A DNA stretch of 17,902 nucleotides, from assembly GCA_964512045.1 (NCBI GenBank), contig CAZEJK010000098.1:1-17902 (forward strand). Direction: 5' to 3'. This document shows, piece after piece, positions 7,768 through 14,650 of the stretch. The notes below the pieces were generated by a model. It worked only from the letters and a program-made list of their open reading frames with translations. It was not told the DNA's origin and made no database searches. The translations under genes and the position numbers were made by a program. Source of the DNA: CAZEJK01 sp964512045 (GTDB lineage: Bacteria > Acidobacteriota > Thermoanaerobaculia > Thermoanaerobaculales > Sulfomarinibacteraceae). The number at the start of each line of letters is the position of its first letter. Within the stretch, counting starts at the first letter, position 1.

Positions 7768-8520
7768 CTACAGATGCCGGACCAACAGCACACCACCGAT
7801 CACCAGCAGGGCGACGCTCACTGCCCGCCGAAACGTCGCCTCGTCGATGGTCAGGTGGACCCGCTGACCGATCACGGCGCCGATCATGATCGCCGGCGCC
7901 ACGGCGAGCCCGGCCCACAGCCTCGGAGGTGTGATCAAACCGGCGACCACGTACGACGGGAGCCGGATCGCCGTGATGACCAGGAACACAGCCATCAGCT
8001 CGCCTCGGAAAACGCGTTTGTCCACGCCGGCAAGCTGGTAGTAGAGGATCAACGGCGGGCCTCCGGTTCCGAACATCCCCGACAGCACGCCGGACAGAAG
8101 ACCGACCGGCGGAGGGGTCCAGCGGGGCCAGCGAACGGTGGTGTCCGGCACCGCCAAGAACGAGCCTCCCGCGACGATCAGCACCACGCCCAACAGCGTC
8201 AGGACGACGATCGCATCTCCAGCGGTCAGCACCCAGGTTCCGAGCGGCACACCGACCAGAACCCCGAGGCAGATCCAGCTCACGCCTCGCCAGCGAATCT
8301 CCCGACGCGAGGACAGCACCACCCACAGCTCCGCTGGCAGCCCGACGAGCAGCAGCAGCACGATCACGTCGCGCGGGTCCGGCAGCACCAGCGCCAACGT
8401 CCCCACTGCGATCAGACCGGCGCCGAAACCGAACAGGATGTACACGGCCTCCGCCACCGCAAGCACGACCCACGCCACGACGAGGTAACCGAGGGTCGGG
8501 AACACTGTCTCGAACGGCAT
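7768..8520 (-). CDS. TauE/SafE (TSUP) family membrane transporter
   Basis: A 250-aa integral membrane protein with about eight hydrophobic segments. Two related halves each carry the family's glycine-rich turn: FGFGAGLIAVG near residues 30-40, and LSGMFGTGGPPLILYY in the second half. The family moves sulfite, sulfonates or other small organic anions across the inner membrane; the substrate here cannot be told. The first codon lies 13 nt after the stop of the M29-like gene, so it is probably the last gene of the leftward cluster. The ribosome-binding site is weak (GCCGGC region), which suggests coupling to the upstream gene. An attC-like site begins almost at its stop codon. Confidence 0.85.
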   Translation of the reverse strand: MPFETVFPTLGYLVVAWVVLAVAEAVYILFGFGAGLIAVGTLALVLPDPRDVIVLLLLVGLPAELWVVLSSRREIRWRGVSWICLGVLVGVPLGTWVLTAGDAIVVLTLLGVVLIVAGGSFLAVPDTTVRWPRWTPPPVGLLSGVLSGMFGTGGPPLILYYQLAGVDKRVFRGELMAVFLVITAIRLPSYVVAGLITPPRLWAGLAVAPAIMIGAVIGQRVHLTIDEATFRRAVSVALLVIGGVLLVRHL

Positions 8521-8533
8521 CGGAAGCCGGCGC

Positions 8534-9631
8534 CTAGATCGAGCCGAGCACCGCCTGTGTGTACACGCCGTCGGCGATCACCACGCGCTCGGAGCCATCG
8601 GCGGTCCGCAGCACCGCGCGTTCGATCTGGATCGGGTTGCCACTCGCGTACACGATGTCCTGATGGACCACTGTCTCCGGTCCGGCGAACGCGTCCACGC
8701 CGACCGTACCGCCAAGATGGTCTGAGCGACCAAACGCCCAGTGGAACCCAGCCTTCTCGTCCTCGATCACGCTCCCGCAGACCACCGCCTGGTCGTTGAC
8801 CCCGAACGCCACCTCGGCGATGTTCGCGCGTGCTGGATCCTCGCCGAAGTGCTCGGCATAGCGCTCGGCCACAGCTCCATCGCCCTCCACCAGCTCGATC
8901 CGATTGCCCGCAACATGGAACAGCACCAGCTCACCGTCCTCTGACACGGGGATCGTTCCCGCTGTCCACGACGGCTGGTCGAGATTCTCACCCTCGTACG
9001 GAACGATGAACGTCTCTCCTGAGGGCAGGTTGATGATCCGGTCGCCCTCCTTGCCGCGCGGCAGCGAGCCATCGTCCATCTCCGGCGTCCGGTCGCGCAG
9101 ATCGAACCAGCACCGGTGCCCGGTGGAGAACAGCACATCGCAGAGCACGGCTCCGTCCATCAGACGCATGACGTTCGAACACTTCTGAGCGACTGCCGCA
9201 TAGTCCGCCGCAAGCGCTGTCGACTCCATCCGCGGCTGGACACCGGGCATCGAGGCGGCACGGAAGTCGGGGTTGGCATCGGCCAACACCGCCAGTGGCG
9301 CGGTCGCCGAGTACTGGGTCATCGCGATCACCAGCGTCGACGAAGTCAACGCCTCCTGCAGATCCACCTGCGTGCCGCCGACCCAGCCGTGCGCGGGCAG
9401 ATCCGCATTGTTGCCCCCGGTGGCCGGGAATGTGAGCAGCGAGCGCACCTCGAAGCCGTGCTCCTCGCCGAGACGCTGGAGCGCTTCACGCCAGCGCGCG
9501 GCCATCTCGCGGCGCTCACTCCAGCTCTCGGTATCCTCGATTCCTTCGCGGGGAAGGTCGACCATCACGGTGCATACCTCGCCGGGCTGCGGATCGAACA
9601 CGTCGCAGAGCAGCTTGTTGAGATCGAACAT
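8534..9631 (-). CDS. M29-aminopeptidase-fold protein (AmpS/NicX-like)
   Basis: A 365-aa protein, probably cytosolic, with no signal peptide. The C-terminal half shows the metal-site signatures of peptidase family M29 in order: NLPSGETFIVP (Glu206), NIAEVAFGVN (Glu273), EDEKAGFHWAFG (His297) and VVHQDIVY (His323, Asp325). All five expected ligands are there. The fold also includes the 2,5-dihydroxypyridine dioxygenase NicX, so a dioxygenase or another metal-dependent activity is possible. The N-terminal half (TQYSATAPLAVLADANP) resembles the M29 N-domain only loosely. The ATG has GGAGG 5 nt upstream. It lies 28 nt after the HD-GYP gene and 13 nt before the transporter gene, in an apparent operon. 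Specific substrate not known. Confidence 0.72.
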   Translation of the reverse strand: MFDLNKLLCDVFDPQPGEVCTVMVDLPREGIEDTESWSERREMAARWREALQRLGEEHGFEVRSLLTFPATGGNNADLPAHGWVGGTQVDLQEALTSSTLVIAMTQYSATAPLAVLADANPDFRAASMPGVQPRMESTALAADYAAVAQKCSNVMRLMDGAVLCDVLFSTGHRCWFDLRDRTPEMDDGSLPRGKEGDRIINLPSGETFIVPYEGENLDQPSWTAGTIPVSEDGELVLFHVAGNRIELVEGDGAVAERYAEHFGEDPARANIAEVAFGVNDQAVVCGSVIEDEKAGFHWAFGRSDHLGGTVGVDAFAGPETVVHQDIVYASGNPIQIERAVLRTADGSERVVIADGVYTQAVLGSI

Positions 9632-9659
9632 TATGGCCTCCTCGGCGGGCGATTGTAGC

Positions 9660-11369
9660 CTAAGGGCCCGCAGACCGAGCAGGCGAGTCCGCCAGCCGAG
9701 CGCTGATCCGACCAGCGACGACGACCAGCTGCAGACACCGCCGGCAGGTGGTGCACTCCATCATGCCCATTTCCCGCTCCTCGTGGGACGGTACACAGCA
9801 GCTGGTGCAGAACGGGCAAATGACGCTTTCGCGATCCTCCAGGCCGAGCTGCAGGTACGGCCGTAGCGCTCCATCTTGCCAGGCGCCGACCAGCGCCGCC
9901 ACCATCGCCGGATCGTGCTGCTTGCCCGCCTGTTGACGCAGCTCCGCAATCGCATCCTCGCACTCCATTCCGGGCCGGTACGGCCGGCTGGAGATCATCG
10001 CGTCCAGGGCATCGGCCACCGAGATCAGTCGGGCCTCGGCGGGAATCTCCTCGCCCCGCAGCCCGAACGGATAGCCCTGACCATCCCACCGTTCCTGGTG
10101 GTAGAGAACGTACGGGATCACCCCTTCGAGCGAAGGAACATCGCGGAGCATGTGCGCGCCGATCTGCGGGTGCAGGCGCATCTGCTCCTCCTCCTCCTCA
10201 CTCAGTGGGGACGGCTTGCGCAGCACCGCATCGGACACCCCGATCTTGCCGATGTCGTGCAGCATCCCGCCAACCTCGACCTCGGCCAGCCGATCGTCGC
10301 TCCAACCCAACCGCCGGGCGACCACCTGTGCGATCCGCGCGACCCGCCACGTGTGGCCGATGGTGTAGCGGTCCCGGGCCTCGATGGCGTTCGCGAGCAC
10401 CGAGATCGTCGCCAGGTATGCCTGGTTCAGCTTGCGCGCTCCACTGCGCACCTCGGTCAACGCTCGGGCGTTCGCGATCGATACCGCTGCCACACCGGCA
10501 ACGGCCGACACGAAGTGAAGATCTTCGTCGTAGAACGCTCCTTCCCGACCGGGGGCATCGAGGTACAGGACTCCGAACAGCGTCTCGTCGTGGACCAAGG
10601 GTACGGACAGAACAGACCGCACATCCTGCTGCAGGAGGCTCTCGCTCGGAGTGATCTGCGGGTCGTCGAGCACGTCGTGCGACAGGATTCCGACCCTGCG
10701 ACGGGCCACCTCCTCCACGACCCACCGGCTCACGGCCATTCGACCGCTCTCGTCGTCATCCCCGGCCGACCCCACGACCTCGAACCCGCGATCACCAGGC
10801 CGCAACAGCGCCCCCCTGCGGGCACCCACCACCGCCATGACCTCGTCGAGGATCCGTCGCTGGACCGTGTCCAGGTCCGCCAGCCGGGCGAGACGCTGGG
10901 TGACCATGTCCACTGCTTGCAGCCGGCTCGCCGCTCGCTGCGCCCGAGCACTGTCCTCGGAGCGCAAGGCGTTCTGGAGCGCTACCGTCTGGCCAAACGC
11001 CTGGGTCATCGACAGCTCACCGGAGCCCGAGGCTCCCTCGACAAGCCGTGGACCGTGACGTTCGCCGTGCGTGGTGGCGCCGAACCGGGCGTGCACGTCG
11101 CTGAACCCAAGCCGATCGCCATCGCTCAGCACGGTCTGGGTGACCAGCTGTCCGTTGACGAACGTGCCGTTGCTGGAGCCGAGATCGCGCACGACCCAGC
11201 CACCTTCCCGCCGGTCGATCTCGGCGTGCAACCGGGACACAAGCTTCCCGCCGAGCATCACGTCGCAGCGCGCCGACCGCCCGATCGTGACCCGATCGGT
11301 CAGCGGCACGCGTTCTCCAGCCCTCGGACCGTTGAGAATCAGTAACCAGGCGTCGTTCGCACTCTCCAC
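9660..11369 (-). CDS. FHA-GAF-HD-GYP protein with C-terminal Cys cluster
   Basis: A 569-aa cytosolic signalling protein. The N-terminal FHA domain (about 8-98) has GRS (30-32), SRLHAE (45-50) and SSNGTFVNG (65-73), the phosphothreonine-binding signature. A GAF domain covers about 155-305. An HD-GYP domain (about 315-510) carries His339, HDIGK (371-375), His400, HQERWDGQGYP (424-433) and VADALDAM (451-458), so c-di-GMP hydrolysis is likely. The usual HHE reads HQE, a common variant. The tail holds Cys518, 521, 524, 525 and 539, 542, 545 in CxxC spacing, probably a zinc ribbon. The GTG start is 6 nt after the degenerate-GGDEF gene, with a purine-rich GGGAGG 9 nt upstream. The FHA domain could read phosphorylation by a Ser/Thr kinase, perhaps the one nearby; that link is inference. 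Confidence 0.88.
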   Translation of the reverse strand: MESANDAWLLILNGPRAGERVPLTDRVTIGRSARCDVMLGGKLVSRLHAEIDRREGGWVVRDLGSSNGTFVNGQLVTQTVLSDGDRLGFSDVHARFGATTHGERHGPRLVEGASGSGELSMTQAFGQTVALQNALRSEDSARAQRAASRLQAVDMVTQRLARLADLDTVQRRILDEVMAVVGARRGALLRPGDRGFEVVGSAGDDDESGRMAVSRWVVEEVARRRVGILSHDVLDDPQITPSESLLQQDVRSVLSVPLVHDETLFGVLYLDAPGREGAFYDEDLHFVSAVAGVAAVSIANARALTEVRSGARKLNQAYLATISVLANAIEARDRYTIGHTWRVARIAQVVARRLGWSDDRLAEVEVGGMLHDIGKIGVSDAVLRKPSPLSEEEEEQMRLHPQIGAHMLRDVPSLEGVIPYVLYHQERWDGQGYPFGLRGEEIPAEARLISVADALDAMISSRPYRPGMECEDAIAELRQQAGKQHDPAMVAALVGAWQDGALRPYLQLGLEDRESVICPFCTSCCVPSHEEREMGMMECTTCRRCLQLVVVAGRISARLADSPARSAGP

Positions 11370-11375
11370 GCCACC

Positions 11376-12497
11376 CTACCTCCCATCGCACGACTCCACA
11401 GAGCCCACGACGACACGGTTCTTGCCGTGCCGCTTGCCCTCGGCCAACGCAGCCTCGGCAGCCGCCAGCCCTGGGTCATCCGGTCGTGAGCCGCTCTGGC
11501 CGACGCCGAACGTGACAGAAAAATCGACCTCCTGGCCCTCGAACGAGAACGAACCGTGCTCGATGGCCAGGCGCACCCTCTCCGCCGCCGCTCGAGCACC
11601 CTCAGCGTCCGTCTCTGGAAGCACCATGAGGAACTGCTGACCATCCCATCGAGCGATCGCGTCGGAGCTTCGAACCGCCTTCTTCAAGAGGTTTGCGCAC
11701 GTCACAAGGACCCACTCTGCGCAGTCGGCGCCGTACCGTTCACCGAACGCTCCGAAGTCGTCCAGATCGGCGACAACGCACGAGAACGGACGACCGTGAC
11801 GCCGAGACCGCGTCACCTCCTCGGCGATCCGCTCGCTCGCACGGCGCCGGTTCAATAGCCCGGTCAGGCTATCGTGTCCTTCCAGCTGTGCACGCCGTTC
11901 CTCGACGCGCCGCGCCTCCGCCGAGACCCGCTCGAGGACTGCGACGATGAGGCCCACGACCGCTGCCATGACACACAACGCTCCAACCGAGTTGGCGCTC
12001 CCCAGAACCACTGAAGGCTCACCCACAGGAACGACCGCAGGGATCACGACTACGCTCACGACCGCGGCCAGCAGCCAGAGGTGACGCCAGCGGTGGCGCC
12101 AGTGCGGACTGAGGTAGAGCACGGGCGCCCACGCCAGGACGTACAACGCGAAGCTGTCGCCGGCCGCAGTCAATGCAGCACCCACGACGCTCACGACCAA
12201 CACCTCGAGGTAGCCGACGAAAAGGGCAGTACCCTGCCACCGCCGCCGGTTCAGGACGAGCGCCATGACGTGGACCACTGCTCCGCCGACGAGCCACGTC
12301 GCCAGACTCGTCTCGTCAACGGCGGCTGCTACGCCGGCGGTCGCCAACCGCACCACAACCGTGATCCCGGAAACGACTGCGCCAACTGTGACCAGCCGTC
12401 CACCGCTGAGCTCCAGGCCGGCTGGCCCGCCGTGACGCCTCTCCTTCGGGCTCCCTGAAGCACGGTCAGCGGTGGTCATCTCAGCACGCACCGCCAC
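11376..12497 (-). CDS. Membrane protein with degenerate GGDEF domain
   Basis: A 373-aa protein. Residues about 34-190 form roughly six membrane helices, a possible MASE-like sensor, and residues about 205-365 a GGDEF domain. The signature reads WDGQQF (284-289) instead of GGDEF. The usual N-x-x-G-H-x-x-G-D stretch is also altered (FGERYGADCAEWVL), although the DLDDF metal-site strand remains (244-248). Loss of the substrate-binding glycine and catalytic acidic residues suggests it no longer makes c-di-GMP and may bind GTP, c-di-GMP or a partner. The first codon is uncertain: GTG 12497, GTG 12491 (GAAGG 6 nt upstream) and ATG 12479 are all possible. It is the first gene of the leftward cluster and lies 6 nt before the HD-GYP gene, so the two probably work together. 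Confidence 0.82.
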   Translation of the reverse strand: MAVRAEMTTADRASGSPKERRHGGPAGLELSGGRLVTVGAVVSGITVVVRLATAGVAAAVDETSLATWLVGGAVVHVMALVLNRRRWQGTALFVGYLEVLVVSVVGAALTAAGDSFALYVLAWAPVLYLSPHWRHRWRHLWLLAAVVSVVVIPAVVPVGEPSVVLGSANSVGALCVMAAVVGLIVAVLERVSAEARRVEERRAQLEGHDSLTGLLNRRRASERIAEEVTRSRRHGRPFSCVVADLDDFGAFGERYGADCAEWVLVTCANLLKKAVRSSDAIARWDGQQFLMVLPETDAEGARAAAERVRLAIEHGSFSFEGQEVDFSVTFGVGQSGSRPDDPGLAAAEAALAEGKRHGKNRVVVGSVESCDGR

Positions 12498-12806
12498 CCT
12501 TCATGGACCACAGCATCCAATGAGCACTCAGTGACTTCGGGTTCACACGAAAAGAATAGCACACGCAGCAAGCCTCGGCGATGGACCGGCACCTCAGCGT
12601 TCGCCGCACCACAGCATATTGTCAGGAACCTCCGGCTCCTCTATGATCGAAAGTCGGATCCACTGACGCCGCACTGCGGCAGGAGGGGGCGACTGGAGCG
12701 TTGCATCGCGACAGAGCACAGCACACACCCGATGGATCCCACGACGGCCGCCCATCCCGGAACACCGTGCAATGAGACGGCCCCAGCCCGGATGAAAGGG
12801 ATGCCG
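12498..12806. promoter_or_regulatory. Divergent promoter region between the degenerate-GGDEF and patatin genes
   Basis: The 309-bp gap serves both directions. For the plus strand a strong sigma-70 promoter is visible (12619-12647, separate entry), giving a leader of about 150 nt. For the minus strand only TATTCT (about 12555-12560) is a possible -10, with no good -35. An AT-rich run (AAAAGAATAG) lies at about 12550-12559. An open frame runs through from 12531, but the promoter lies inside it, so that part is not regarded as coding. Confidence 0.5.
12619..12647 (+). promoter_or_regulatory. Sigma-70-type promoter of the patatin gene
   Basis: TTGTCA (12619-12624), a 17-bp spacer and TATGAT (12642-12647) each match the consensus hexamers at five of six positions. 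The start of transcription would be near 12654. This placement argues that translation begins at 12807 rather than at 12531. Confidence 0.6.
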
Positions 12807-14486
12807 ATGAGCGTACCTCGACGCAACATGCTTGTCCTGGCGCCGCTGCCCCATACCTTTGCTGACTTCTGCTCCGCCATTTCGGTGCGTGACGGTGTCC
12901 GGGCCGAGCCGGGCGACGATGGTTGCGTATGGTCGGACAGCGACATCTGTCTCCAGATCCGGATCGTGAGCTCGGTCGACCATGCCACATCACTGATCGA
13001 GAGCAGCTACTTCAGTCTTGTCGTCGTGGACTGCCGGAACATTCCGCACCCCGACTGCGATCCCAGCTCGCAGATCGAGCAGATGAACCGCTTCCTCGAC
13101 GTCTTATCGAGTCAGCACGATCGGGAGAAGCGCTATCCGATACGCCGCGTCGCGGTCCTCGTGGGAGATGACGACACCGAACGCGTCGACGAGCTTCTGA
13201 TCTCCCTCGGAGAGCGGCACGTTGGCACCGTCATCCGCGATCGTTCGCTGACGCCGGCACAGGCAGCTCACGACCCTGAAACAGTCCGATCCGAGCTCGT
13301 CAACCGCTTCTGGGAGTTCTGTCGCCGCACGCTGCTCCAACGTCGGGCCGGCAAGAAGGCAATCGCCGCCGCCGGAGGCGGCATCAGCGGCGTGTTCTAC
13401 GAGCTCGGTGTGCTCAAGTGCCTGCACGACTCCTTCAGCACGGACATTCGCGACTTCGACATGTACTTCGGCATCAGCGGCGGAGCGCTCGTCGCCGGCT
13501 GTCTCGCCAACCGGTTCCCGATCGACGACCTGATCGTCAAGTTCGGGGGCGTCGACACGGATTGGCCCCACCGACTGCGTCTCGGTTGGCGGTTTCTGAA
13601 CGTCTCCGAGATTCCGAAGCGGCTCCTGCTCGCCCAAAAGGAGTTCGCCCGGTACCTGCTGCGTACGGCACGAAGAGAGGATGATTTCAGCGTTGCCTCC
13701 ATCTTCGGAACGTACTCGGTCTTGCTCGGGCCGATCTTCGACAACCATGAGTTCGAACGGGTCCTCCGCGAGCTCTTCAACCAGCCTGGGCGGACCAACG
13801 ACTTTCGTCGGCTGTCCACGGAGCTGTATATCGGCGCCACCGATCAGGACCGGCGTGAGCACCACCTGTTCGGCGACCGGGACCACGAGACCGTCCCGAT
13901 CTCGAAGGCGATCCAGGCGTCGTCGGCGATGCACCCGTTCTTCCCCAGTGTGCAGGTCTCCGGGCGGTACTACACGGACGGAATCATCACGCGGACCTCC
14001 AACGTCGGTTCGGCGATCGCGAAGGGCGCAGACCTGATCTTCGTGATCGACCCGTTCGTCCCGCTCATCTCCCAGAGCCCTGGATACAACCACATCAAGA
14101 GCAACATGTGGATCGCAGAGCAGGACTACAAGACCCTCTCCTACACGCGGTTCGAGATGGCAACCGACGAGATCGTACGGCAGAACCCCGACGTCAACGT
14201 CTACTCGTTCGTTCCGTCAAACCGCATGCGACGCCTGATGAGCGGTCAGAATCCTTTTGTCTCGAAAAACTTCCACCCAATCGTGTGCGAAGCGTACCGC
14301 AGCACCTACCGACGGCTGCGCCAGCTGGAGTACAAGATCCGCGGGGAGCTGCGGACCCACGGCATCACGCTCGATCTGGAGCCAGTGGAGTCGAAGGTCG
14401 AACGGCTGCGGACCGCGAAGCGTCCAAGCGTCACCCTGATCCTGGATGAGGAGTTCGTCGAGCAGCTGCGAAGCCGTGCGGGCTAG
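12807..14486 (+). CDS. Patatin-like phospholipase with receiver-like N-terminal domain
   Basis: A 559-aa protein. Residues about 185-400 are a patatin domain: oxyanion-hole loop GGGISGVFYELGVLK (190-204), nucleophile elbow GISGG (222-226, Ser224) and the catalytic Asp in TDG (Asp391), forming the Ser-Asp dyad of patatin lipases. The first ~150 residues alternate hydrophobic strands and helices, with LVVVDCR (71-77) and VAVLVGDDD (115-123). This layout resembles a response-regulator receiver with an Asp at the end of strand three, but it is too divergent to call firmly. The C-terminal ~150 residues are charged and unassigned. There is no signal peptide, so it acts in the cytosol or on the inner membrane face, hydrolysing lipid acyl esters. 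Start: ATG 12807 with AGGG 6 nt upstream; ATG 12792 is an alternative. Confidence 0.85.
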   Translation: MSVPRRNMLVLAPLPHTFADFCSAISVRDGVRAEPGDDGCVWSDSDICLQIRIVSSVDHATSLIESSYFSLVVVDCRNIPHPDCDPSSQIEQMNRFLDVLSSQHDREKRYPIRRVAVLVGDDDTERVDELLISLGERHVGTVIRDRSLTPAQAAHDPETVRSELVNRFWEFCRRTLLQRRAGKKAIAAAGGGISGVFYELGVLKCLHDSFSTDIRDFDMYFGISGGALVAGCLANRFPIDDLIVKFGGVDTDWPHRLRLGWRFLNVSEIPKRLLLAQKEFARYLLRTARREDDFSVASIFGTYSVLLGPIFDNHEFERVLRELFNQPGRTNDFRRLSTELYIGATDQDRREHHLFGDRDHETVPISKAIQASSAMHPFFPSVQVSGRYYTDGIITRTSNVGSAIAKGADLIFVIDPFVPLISQSPGYNHIKSNMWIAEQDYKTLSYTRFEMATDEIVRQNPDVNVYSFVPSNRMRRLMSGQNPFVSKNFHPIVCEAYRSTYRRLRQLEYKIRGELRTHGITLDLEPVESKVERLRTAKRPSVTLILDEEFVEQLRSRAG

Positions 14487-14497
14487 TCACGTCCTCT

Positions 14498-14572
14498 GCC
14501 CAACACGACCGCGGTCGCGGGACCGGCGCCTTCGAAGGATCACCTTGCTTGCGGCCCGCGGCCGCGTTGGAA
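14498..14572 (-). repeat. attC-like quasi-palindromic site, copy 2
   Basis: On the plus strand it runs from GCCCAAC (a perfect RYYYAAC) to GTTGGAA. On the minus strand it ends GTTGGGC, a perfect GTTRRRY. The arms pair almost along their full length (CCAACACGACCGCGG against CCGCGGCCGCGTTGG), with a few mismatches and an unpaired base, and CCTTCGAAGG lies in the loop. It starts 11 nt after the patatin stop. By the shared arm it points opposite to the patatin gene. It shares the GC-rich arm with the copies at 7675 and 17713. Confidence 0.55.
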
Positions 14573-14596
14573 TAGGTGGTGGGATGCTTGAGCCCC

Positions 14597-14635
14597 TATA
14601 ATCGTAGCCACACACACCAGCTCCGACAGCTGGTG
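14597..14635 (+). promoter_or_regulatory. Candidate -10 element and leader hairpin before the GGDEF-EAL gene
   Basis: TATAAT (14597-14602) is a perfect -10 hexamer, but no good -35 lies 16-18 bp upstream. Transcription from it would begin near 14609. Just inside that transcript is a perfect 8-bp inverted repeat CACCAGCT-CCGAC-AGCTGGTG (14615-14635), about 15 nt before the ATG. It could be an operator or an RNA hairpin that limits ribosome access. Confidence 0.4.
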
Positions 14636-14650
14636 CCATGGTAGACCTTG

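Noticed and set aside
7264..8799. A 511-aa plus-strand frame across the kinase and transporter genes
   Set aside because: It is antisense to two recognisable proteins, crosses the intergenic repeat, and is full of Arg/His/Gln/Pro as shadow frames are.
12531..12806. N-terminal extension of the patatin protein by 92 residues
   Set aside because: A good TTGTCA-N17-TATGAT promoter lies inside it, the composition is unlike a folded domain, and ATG 12807 has its own ribosome-binding site.
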